From assembly GCA_910586955.1 (NCBI GenBank), contig CAJUMM010000044.1, positions 1 to 21,407 on the forward strand: a stretch of 21,407 nt of DNA. Reading direction: 5' to 3'. A program made the translations under genes and the position numbers. Shown piece after piece: positions 7,899 to 13,500 of the stretch. The number at the start of each line of letters is the position of its first letter. Position 1 is the first letter of the stretch. Origin of the DNA: an uncultured Lachnospiraceae bacterium. GTDB lineage: Bacteria; Bacillota; Clostridia; Lachnospirales; Lachnospiraceae. The notes under the pieces are model-generated. The model was not told the DNA's origin, did not search any database, and worked only from the letters and a program-made list of their open reading frames with translations.

Positions 7899-7938
7899 AA
7901 AAAACAAGGGAGACAATCCCTTATCAAGCTTGTCTCCC
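7899..7938 (-). promoter_or_regulatory. Terminator-like hairpin in the glgX leader (candidate attenuator)
   Basis: In the leftward transcript, arms 7938-7930 and 7916-7908 (GGGAGACAA / TTGTCTCCC, 9 bp) are followed three bases later by six T residues (7904-7899). A second, exclusive hairpin is possible: AAGGGA/TCCCTT at 7906-7911 and 7917-7922, 5-nt loop, ending right before the same T-run. The element lies between the glgX promoter and start codon, where no other leftward gene needs termination. Confidence 0.6.
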
Positions 7939-7972
7939 GTACAAATACACACAGGACTTTTATTTGTTCGTT

Positions 7973-8001
7973 ATTATACTGATTTTGGAAGAAAACGTCA
8001 A
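7973..8001 (-). promoter_or_regulatory. sigma-A promoter of glgX
   Basis: On the minus strand TTGACG (8001-7996), a 17-bp spacer and a perfect TATAAT (7978-7973) form a strong promoter. Transcription would start near 7966, giving a leader of about 109 nt before the TTG start. Confidence 0.8.
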
Positions 8002-8088
8002 ATGCTTTGTTAAAAAGTGCAAATAGTTTGTAAAAATCGATAAGAACATTCTTATTACTAATTATCTGTCCGCTTCACACATACATTC

Positions 8089-8357
8089 ATACCTTCTTGG
8101 GCATTAGTAGTCCAAGAAGTATACAATGCCGGACGCAGCCAAGGCCCGGAAAGGGAGGACCATCTCCCTCCAAACCATTTGGAGGCGTCCAAGAGGTGGA
8201 GGGGAGATCCATCCCTTAGAAAGCACTTAAACTGGGAGGCCTCTGCCGAGCAGTTTTCTAGTGCGTCTTAGGGATTAGCTCCCCGGAACCTCTGCCTCCG
8301 TTTGGAGGGGGATGGTCCTCCCTTTCGGCGTCCGGATTATAATGTCCAAGAAGGTAT
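8089..8357 (+). other. 269-bp foldback element: candidate structured RNA or MITE
   Basis: This gene-free stretch between glgX and metA folds end to end. Pairings read on the + strand are: 8089-8106 with 8340-8357 (18 bp, one G-U); 8129-8136 with 8328-8335 (8 bp, perfect); 8149-8174 with 8301-8326 (26 bp, one U-G); 8181-8186 with 8294-8299; 8192-8197 with 8288-8293; 8201-8206 with 8279-8284; 8211-8220 with 8266-8275 (one U-U); 8223-8226 with 8261-8264; 8229-8234 with 8251-8256. Two unpaired insertions sit in the left arm (8107-8128 and 8137-8148). A TA dinucleotide lies at each edge (8090-8091 and 8355-8356). I do not recognise it as a known RNA family. Small frames inside it look like chance. 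Confidence 0.75.
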
Positions 8358-8391
8358 ATGCCACAAACTTCTTTTGCAAAGCAGAAAACTA

Positions 8392-8400
8392 TGATACAAT
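8392..8400 (+). promoter_or_regulatory. Extended -10 promoter of metA
   Basis: TG at 8392-8393, one base, then TACAAT (8395-8400) forms an extended -10 element. A weak TTGCAA (8374-8379) is present at only 15-bp spacing. Transcription would start near 8407, leaving a leader of about 49 nt before the metA ATG. Confidence 0.6.
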
Positions 8401-8415
8401 AAGGAAAACTGCCTT

Positions 8416-8429
8416 TGTTCCCGGGAACA
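8416..8429. promoter_or_regulatory. 14-bp perfect palindrome in the metA leader (candidate operator)
   Basis: TGTTCCCGGGAACA reads identically on both strands. It sits about 10-23 bp downstream of the predicted metA transcription start, a classic repressor position. Flanking GCC (8411-8413) and GGC (8430-8432) could extend an RNA hairpin. The binding protein is unknown. Confidence 0.45.
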
Positions 8430-8455
8430 GGCCAAAAGAAAGAGAGTGAAACATT

Positions 8456-9373
8456 ATGCCCATTAAAGTAGCAAGCGATCTGCCGGTCCGGGCAATTCTG
8501 GAACATGAAAATATTTTTGTCATGGATGAGACCAGAGCCCTAAACCAGGACATCCGGCCTTTGAAAATAGGAATTTTAAATCTCATGCCTTTGAAGGAGG
8601 ATACGGAGCTGCAGCTTCTGCGCTCTCTGTCCAACACTCCCCTGCAGCTTGACATTACCTTTCTCACCGTCAGCTCCCACGAGTCTAAAAACACGGCCCA
8701 GAGCCACATCAACAAATTCTATGAACCCTTCTGCCAGGTGAAAAAGCGCCGCTTTGACGGCCTGATTATCACCGGCGCTCCCGTGGAGCAGATGGAATTT
8801 GAGGAGGTGGACTACTGGGAGGAACTGGTGGAAATTATGGATTGGGCAAAAACCCACGTTACCTCTACCTTCTTCATCTGCTGGGGCGCCCAGGCGGCCC
8901 TCTACCACTACTATGGCTTGAATAAGCAGCTCCTGCCCCAAAAGCTTTTCGGTCTCTACCGGCACCGGGTGCAGAACCGTAAAGAACCTCTGGTCCGGGG
9001 CTTTGACGACGAATTTCTAGCCCCCCATTCCCGCCACACTACCGTGGACGCCGAAGCCATCCGCTCCTGCGGCTCTCTCACTGTTCTGGCGGAGTCCGAT
9101 GAAGCGGGAGTCTTTATTGCCATGGCGGAAAAAGGCCGAAAAATCTTTGTCTTCGGCCACCCGGAATACGACCGCCTTACCCTGGAAAAGGAGTACCTGC
9201 GGGATAAGGAAAAGGGCCTTCCTATCCAGGTCCCCAAGGATTACTTCAAAGACGGCAGCAGCGACAGCCAGCCTCTGCTTATGTGGCGGGCCCATGCCAA
9301 CACGCTGTACACCAACTGGATCAACTACTATGTGTATCAGCTTACGCCTTATATGTGGGAGGATGAGGAGTAA
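8456..9373 (+). CDS. metA: Homoserine O-acyltransferase MetA (probably acetyl-CoA dependent)
   Basis: The 305-residue product matches the MetA/HTS family over its full length. It activates homoserine by O-acylation, the first committed step to methionine. The catalytic residues keep the family numbering: Cys142 in FFICWGAQAALYHYYG, His235 and Glu237 in VFGHPEYD, and Lys47 in LMPLKEDTE. Position 111 is Glu (TGAPVEQMEF), whereas E. coli has Gly there. In characterised homologues Glu111 goes with acetyl-CoA use and Gly with succinyl-CoA, so the product is probably O-acetylhomoserine (inference). The gene is alone, behind an extended -10 promoter and a palindromic leader. No SAM riboswitch or T-box is visible upstream. 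Its stop lies 3 bp from the convergent cobO stop. Confidence 0.95.
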   Translation: MPIKVASDLPVRAILEHENIFVMDETRALNQDIRPLKIGILNLMPLKEDTELQLLRSLSNTPLQLDITFLTVSSHESKNTAQSHINKFYEPFCQVKKRRFDGLIITGAPVEQMEFEEVDYWEELVEIMDWAKTHVTSTFFICWGAQAALYHYYGLNKQLLPQKLFGLYRHRVQNRKEPLVRGFDDEFLAPHSRHTTVDAEAIRSCGSLTVLAESDEAGVFIAMAEKGRKIFVFGHPEYDRLTLEKEYLRDKEKGLPIQVPKDYFKDGSSDSQPLLMWRAHANTLYTNWINYYVYQLTPYMWEDEE

Positions 9374-9376
9374 TAT

Positions 9377-9901
9377 CTAAAACTCAATCCCTTCCCGGGC
9401 AGGAACCCCCTGCTCAAAGGGATGCTTCTCTTTCCGGATCTCGGACACATAATCCGCCAGATCGAGAAGTTCCGGCGCGGGCTCCCGCCCGGTGAGGACC
9501 ACTTCCAGGCCTTCCGGCTTTTCCCTAAGAAACCCAAGAACCCGCTGCCAGTCCACGAACTCGTGATTGTAGGCCGCAATCAGCTCATCCATCACCAGCA
9601 AGAAGGCGCCTTTCCCGGCCTCCAGGACCGCTCTCTCGAAAAGTTCCCTGTAGGCCTTTCCGGCTGCTTCCCTTTGTTCCTTTGTCATATTCCAGAAAAA
9701 ACCGAACTGTTCCCGGCACACCAGCACCTGCACCCTGGAAAGCTGCCTTAAGACATTCAGCTCCGAGGAGGTTCCGTCCTTTAAAAATTGTGCCACTACC
9801 ACCGGATGGCCGCTTCCGGCCGCCCGCAGGGCCAGTCCCATGGCGGCTGTAGTTTTTCCCTTGCCGTCACCGCAATAAATATGAATATAGGATTTTTTCA
9901 T
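9377..9901 (-). CDS. cobO: Cob(I)yrinic acid a,c-diamide adenosyltransferase (CobA/CobO/BtuR type)
   Basis: The 174-residue product has a P-loop near its start (YCGDGKGKTTAAMGLALRAAG, about residues 9-29), the segment LLVMDELIAAYNHEFVD, and VVLTGREPAPELLDLADYVSEI, all hallmarks of the CobA/CobO/BtuR family. The enzyme transfers the 5'-deoxyadenosyl group of ATP to cob(I)alamin-type corrinoids in the cytosol. The ATG at 9901 follows an AAAGGAG site. It lies 19 bp downstream of the DUF3825-like gene, which separates it from the rest of the cobalamin cluster. Length and motifs are normal for the family. Confidence 0.95.
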   Translation of the reverse strand: MKKSYIHIYCGDGKGKTTAAMGLALRAAGSGHPVVVAQFLKDGTSSELNVLRQLSRVQVLVCREQFGFFWNMTKEQREAAGKAYRELFERAVLEAGKGAFLLVMDELIAAYNHEFVDWQRVLGFLREKPEGLEVVLTGREPAPELLDLADYVSEIRKEKHPFEQGVPAREGIEF

Positions 9902-9920
9902 GGATGCTCCTTTCTCTTGT

Positions 9921-11297
9921 TCAATAAGGTAACATTTCTACGTTCTCAATTTCGCCAAAAACAGCCTCTACTTTTTCCTGGCGTTCAAATATATTCTGAT
10001 TCAGCCAATCACTTTCCGGTTTACAGACAAGCCGCGCATTTGAATATGCAGCCGGCAATGTTAGAATCGTAGGAGCCGAATATTTTTGGGAAGTGCTATT
10101 ATATTCTACCACCAACGCTATCTCAGCCTCAATTTTTGTGTTAAACGAAATTGGCAGCAATATGGACATTTTATTATTTGTGGGAAAATACACCGGTATT
10201 GCAGTTCTGTAATTCCAGCTCACACGCATTACTGCCTTTCTCACTGCATTACGAAAAGCTGCTTCCAAATCATCATATACATCCGGGTCAGATGCAATTT
10301 TCTCACCAATTATCTGCCAATAATCCCGTCTCTCTTTTTCCGTAAATCCACTGATATCTTGCTTTAACAAGCTTACAATTTCTATATTTTTTCTACAGCC
10401 GTCTATCAGGAAATAGTGAGGCAGCCTTTCGGGATGATCAATAAAATAATGATCCGGCTGTAAATCAGGAATCTGCTCATCCGGTGTCTTTTCGTCCGAT
10501 AATATGTAACTTATATCAGAAATATCAGAAAAATACCGAACCGGTTTTGGCAACACTTTAAAATGTTCTGCCAGCAGATGCCCTCCATGCTTAACGCCAG
10601 GAATACTATACATCAGAAATTTCCAGGGCTTTCCTCCTGTATTTCTTTCAAACACGATATAAATATATTGGTAATTCCGATTCACAAGCCCTGTATTGAA
10701 TACCGAATATCTACCGTCAATACTTAAAAAAATTTGTTTATCCCGCCACGCTTTTGCAAACGTATAATTAATATAATTTTTTAAAATCGGGAAATCATCA
10801 TCCTCCGGCTTCTGCTTAAAGGACCAATTCTCAGATAAGGCCAACTGATTTTTTAAAATTTTCAAATCTTCCAGATATTTCGTCCATTGGGCATAATGAA
10901 ACAGCATTTTTTGCGGCTTGTTTCCAATTTCTACATAGATATCGCTGTTGAACTCATTTTCTGAAATTGCTCCCTGAAGTTCCCATGGCTGTTTATCCGG
11001 ATTTCTGTTCGGAACAAACAGAAGCACAATCGGGCTGCCATCCTGCCATGCAGGAATACTTGTTATAATATAAACCCGATCTGCCAGTGCCATTTTTTCG
11101 ACCTTGGTATTGCCATTTTTTAAAATAATTTTTAACTGTTCCTTTTCAGAAGCAGCCTGCTTAAACTCCTGGTCCAGAATTTGACGCAGCTCATACATCG
11201 TTGACTTCTCATCTCCGCTCATTTTGCGGTACACCTCCAGACCGCGCTCTGGAAGAAATGCAAATGACTTTATCGTTTCGTATTCTTCAATAAGCAT
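9921..11297 (-). CDS. DUF3825-like protein of unknown function, 458 aa
   Basis: The product resembles DUF3825-family proteins from memory of their signature. Segments are YAQWTKYLEDLKILKNQLALSE, FPILKNYINYTFAKAW and FNTGLVNRNYQYIYIVFE in the middle, and YSAPTILTLPAAYSNARLVCKPESDWL near the C-terminus. An N-terminal part of roughly 130 residues precedes this region. No signal peptide or membrane segment is evident. The biochemical role of the family is unknown. Base composition is clearly AT-richer than the cobalamin genes on both sides, with AAA/ATT-rich codon use, which points to acquisition. The start at 11297 follows GGGAGGCG. It lies in the same orientation as cobO, 19 bp upstream, so read-through into cobO is likely. 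Family call about 60 percent sure. Confidence 0.75.
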   Translation of the reverse strand: MLIEEYETIKSFAFLPERGLEVYRKMSGDEKSTMYELRQILDQEFKQAASEKEQLKIILKNGNTKVEKMALADRVYIITSIPAWQDGSPIVLLFVPNRNPDKQPWELQGAISENEFNSDIYVEIGNKPQKMLFHYAQWTKYLEDLKILKNQLALSENWSFKQKPEDDDFPILKNYINYTFAKAWRDKQIFLSIDGRYSVFNTGLVNRNYQYIYIVFERNTGGKPWKFLMYSIPGVKHGGHLLAEHFKVLPKPVRYFSDISDISYILSDEKTPDEQIPDLQPDHYFIDHPERLPHYFLIDGCRKNIEIVSLLKQDISGFTEKERRDYWQIIGEKIASDPDVYDDLEAAFRNAVRKAVMRVSWNYRTAIPVYFPTNNKMSILLPISFNTKIEAEIALVVEYNSTSQKYSAPTILTLPAAYSNARLVCKPESDWLNQNIFERQEKVEAVFGEIENVEMLPY

Positions 11298-11342
11298 GTC
11301 CGCCTCCCTATTCTAAAATTTATGTAAAACAGTATAAAAATA

Positions 11343-11371
11343 TTGACACAAATATTTTTTTATGTTATAGT
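11343..11371 (+). promoter_or_regulatory. Near-perfect sigma-A promoter, divergent to the DUF3825-like gene
   Basis: A perfect TTGACA (11343-11348), 17-bp spacer, and TATAGT (11366-11371). No annotated rightward gene follows; instead an intrinsic terminator lies about 35 bp beyond the -10 element. Confidence 0.75.
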
Positions 11372-11377
11372 TTTTTC

Positions 11378-11447
11378 ACTAAGTGATCAAGGCTTTTTTG
11401 GTGATGAATCCCTGTTCTGTGGTGTGGTACAGTACAGGGATTTTTGT
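11378..11447 (+). ncRNA. Candidate small RNA, about 70 nt
   Basis: The interval from the predicted start of the 11343-11371 promoter to the T-run of the terminator defines a roughly 70-nt transcript. It opens with a short dyad (TCACTAAGTGA at 11376-11386), passes through a U6 stretch (11394-11399), and ends in a strong terminator hairpin. The family is not recognised. It is divergent from the DUF3825-like gene, with the two 5' ends about 80 bp apart. A 29-codon frame starting at 11404 overlaps the terminator and is a less likely explanation. Confidence 0.5.
11407..11445 (+). terminator. Strong intrinsic terminator of the small RNA candidate
   Basis: AATCCCTGT (11407-11415) pairs with ACAGGGATT (11434-11442). 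After one T-T mismatch CTGT (11417-11420) pairs with ACAG (11429-11432). The loop is 8 nt, and TTTTT (11441-11445) follows. No rightward protein gene ends upstream of it. Confidence 0.8.
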
Positions 11448-11586
11448 GTGCATCATCCATAGCTGCTGTGGTGTCTTTGTTCAGTGGAAATAATCTTTCT
11501 GAATGAAGGAAAACAAAAGACGGCTCTTTGCCGGAACTATAGCTTTACGCTATATTAGCATATCACCAAAAAAATTGCAACATCTT
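11446..11586. other. Gene-free AT-rich spacer downstream of cbiB
   Basis: No credible gene. It contains two short hairpins: CGGC/GCCG at 11521-11524 and 11530-11533, followed leftward by a T-rich stretch that could be a weak terminator for the cobalamin genes; and TATAGC/GCTATA at 11538-11543 and 11549-11554. A stretch at 11562-11573 (ATCACCAAAAAA) is the exact reverse complement of 11394-11405. These could be remnants of a mobile-element end, which I cannot confirm. Confidence 0.4.
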
Positions 11587-12543
11587 TCACAAAACCAGCC
11601 CCAGCCCTCCCAAAGTCACCGCCGCCAGCACAGCCGCTGTGTACATAAGCCGGTTCACCCGGCGGATATCCTCCGGATCCACCGGACGCAGGGGATCCCC
11701 GATAGTAGGTTTCTCATACAGCTTTCCGAAATAATAGGCATCTCCTGCAAGCTGTACTCCCAGGGCCCCTGCCGCAGCCGCCTCCGTATGGGCGGAATTG
11801 GGGCTTGCGTGGTTCTTCCTATCCCTCTGGTAAATCCGCCAGGCACCTTTCCCGTCAAGTCCGGCCAAAGGACCGGCCAGTACCAGGAGAAGCCCGGACA
11901 AGCGGGCGGGAATAAAATTCAGTACATCATCCAGCCTGGCGGAAAAGCGCCCCAGATAGAGATACCTTTCATTTTTATAACCTACCATAGAGTCCAGGGT
12001 GTTGACCGCTTTATAGAAAAAACCAAAGACCGGGCCTCCCAAAGCCAGAAAGAGCATGGGAGCAATCACCCCGTCTGCAGTATTCTCCGCCACGGTCTCC
12101 ACCGCTGCCTTGGCAACCCCTTCTTCCGTCAGTTCTTTCGTATCCCGTCCCACAATCATGGAAACTGCCCTTCTAGCTTTCTCCAAATCTCCTTCCTTCA
12201 AAGCCCCGTACACTTTCATGCTTTCGCTTTTTAAGGATTTTACGGCCAGAAGCTGGTAATCCCAGAACACGCCAAGGCCAAAGGCCAGTCCCGGATGAAT
12301 CCGGGCCGCCAGCAAAAGAACCAGGAAGGGGACACCTGCAGACACCGTTGTCACAGCCAGGGCAAGGCATACCCCCGCTGCCAGTTCTCCTTTGGCAGTC
12401 TTCGGAAACAGTCTCCGGAAAATTCCTTCGAAAATCTTGATAAGATGTCCTATCAGCCGGACGGGATGGTAAAGCCAGGCAGGATCACCGAAGAGCAGAT
12501 CCAGAAAAAGTCCCAGTATCAGGATCAAAACCCTCTGTCTCAT
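11587..12543 (-). CDS. cbiB: Adenosylcobinamide-phosphate synthase CbiB
   Basis: The 318-residue membrane protein attaches (R)-1-aminopropan-2-ol phosphate to adenosylcobyric acid. Signature segments are LFLDLLFGDPAWLYHPVRLIG at the N-terminus, a conserved block with ETVAENTADGVIAPMLFLALGGP, and NHASPNSAHTEAAAAGALGVQLAGDAYYFG. There are several membrane helices. The length is normal for CbiB/CobD. The start at 12543 is needed to keep the conserved N-terminal GDP segment, so the gene overlaps the 3' end of cobC by 59 bp. It is the last gene of the unbroken cobalamin block before the AT-rich insert. Confidence 0.95.
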   Translation of the reverse strand: MRQRVLILILGLFLDLLFGDPAWLYHPVRLIGHLIKIFEGIFRRLFPKTAKGELAAGVCLALAVTTVSAGVPFLVLLLAARIHPGLAFGLGVFWDYQLLAVKSLKSESMKVYGALKEGDLEKARRAVSMIVGRDTKELTEEGVAKAAVETVAENTADGVIAPMLFLALGGPVFGFFYKAVNTLDSMVGYKNERYLYLGRFSARLDDVLNFIPARLSGLLLVLAGPLAGLDGKGAWRIYQRDRKNHASPNSAHTEAAAAGALGVQLAGDAYYFGKLYEKPTIGDPLRPVDPEDIRRVNRLMYTAAVLAAVTLGGLGLVL

Positions 12544-13108
12544 AAAGCCTCACGCCTCCTTCCTCCCTCTCATCCCACCAGGTCCGGTAGCCCTTTCCAT
12601 TCTTGGCCTGCCAGTGGTAAAAATCATGTCCCGGAAGGGCGTAAGCTTCCAGGATGCTCATAATGGTTCCCCCGTGCACCACAAAAGCCGCCTGTTTCTT
12701 CCCTGTCTTCCGGATCTCCTCCAGGGCTTCCAGAAACCCTTCCCTGCACCGGCTGCGGAAATCCGCCCCCTTTTCCCCTCCCGGAAAAGGCAGGGTCCCG
12801 CCGCTGTCCACCCAGGCCTGGTAAGCCGGATTTCCCGAAAGCTCCCGGTAATTCTTGTTTTCAAATTCCCCGAAATCACACTCCCGGAGCTTTTCCATGA
12901 AATGAACGGGTATTCCGGGCCAGAGTATCTTTGCCGTCTCCCGGCACCGCCTAAGAGGACTTGCGTAGACAACCTCCACCTTAGGACAACGGCACCCTTC
13001 CAGAGCTTTCCTGCCTCCTAGGCTTAACCCCTCGTCCGTGGTTCCGATGTAACGGCCCAGCTCATTGCCCGGCGTTTTTCCATGGCGGATAAGATACAGT
13101 TCAACCAT
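12485..13108 (-). CDS. cobC: Alpha-ribazole phosphatase-like histidine phosphatase
   Basis: The 207-residue product belongs to the histidine phosphatase superfamily. It has the RHG motif at residues 8-10 (YLIRHGKTPGN), a DEGLSLGGRKAL segment, an arginine-bearing YASPLRRCRETA block, the LRECDFGEFENKNY acidic segment and the second catalytic His in FVVHGGTIMS. CobC-type members remove phosphate from alpha-ribazole phosphate or adenosylcobalamin phosphate. The assignment rests on position between the cobU paralogue and cbiB, because the fold alone is also used by phosphoglycerate mutases. The 5' end overlaps the upstream gene by 8 bp and the 3' end overlaps cbiB by 59 bp. Confidence 0.88.
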   Translation of the reverse strand: MVELYLIRHGKTPGNELGRYIGTTDEGLSLGGRKALEGCRCPKVEVVYASPLRRCRETAKILWPGIPVHFMEKLRECDFGEFENKNYRELSGNPAYQAWVDSGGTLPFPGGEKGADFRSRCREGFLEALEEIRKTGKKQAAFVVHGGTIMSILEAYALPGHDFYHWQAKNGKGYRTWWDEREEGGVRLYETEGFDPDTGTFSGSALR

Positions 13109-13487
13109 GCTTGATCACCATGCCGATTCCGCAGACCACCCGGTGCACTTCCCGGGCCTCCTTGGCCAGGGCGCAGCAGATGCGCCCCACAGTTTCCCGG
13201 TACTCCCGGTCAAATTCATCCACCGGGACCACGCCGCAGCCAAGCTCATTGGCAATGACAACCGCTTCCGGATTTCTGCCGGCAAGCTCCCCGGCCAAAT
13301 CCTGCACTTCCCGGCCCGCCTCCAGGCACCGGCGGATATACTCATGAAAATCAGCTACGGCCCCGGCCGAAAAAATTTCCTCAAAGCCGCAGCTGGCCCC
13401 TTCTGCAAAATCTTCTTCTTTCAGGGCAAATTTTTCCTTGGCATAGGCTTTCTTTCCCTGGAAAGCGCCTCCCACAATCAGTACCAT
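13101..13487 (-). CDS. Short CobU-like protein (degenerate paralogue), 128 aa
   Basis: The product starts MVLIVGGAFQGKKAYAKEK. Its first strand and P-loop resemble CobU, but the Walker A motif reads GGAFQGKK, without the usual Ser/Thr after the Lys. The middle region that in CobU holds the guanylylated histidine is missing. The C-terminal part AVVIANELGCGVVPVDEFDREYRETVGR matches the CobU C-terminus, including VGR and the following Ala-rich helix. The ATG at 13487 is chosen over an upstream extension to 13643 because GAGGGGA precedes it and family similarity starts there. It lies 13 bp after cobS. It may be a regulator or partner of CobU, or a specialised kinase; function not established. Confidence 0.8.
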   Translation of the reverse strand: MVLIVGGAFQGKKAYAKEKFALKEEDFAEGASCGFEEIFSAGAVADFHEYIRRCLEAGREVQDLAGELAGRNPEAVVIANELGCGVVPVDEFDREYRETVGRICCALAKEAREVHRVVCGIGMVIKHG

Positions 13488-13500
13488 AAGATCCCCTCTA

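Noticed and set aside
8089..8357. 6S RNA or another known Firmicute structured RNA
   Set aside because: Length, lack of the large central bubble and lack of known motifs do not fit 6S RNA, and I recognise no other family.
7858..8455. SAM riboswitch or T-box upstream of metA
   Set aside because: I could not find the conserved core of either element; the long pairings do not follow their layouts.
8258..8715. Minus-strand frames over the foldback right arm and metA start
   Set aside because: They run across the foldback and opposite the conserved metA coding sequence, with low-complexity, family-less translations and no good start signals.
11519..11575. End of an ISL3-like insertion sequence
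   Set aside because: The GGCTCTTTG start is only loosely reminiscent of ISL3-type ends, and no transposase, second end or target duplication is visible, so I do not annotate it as a mobile element.
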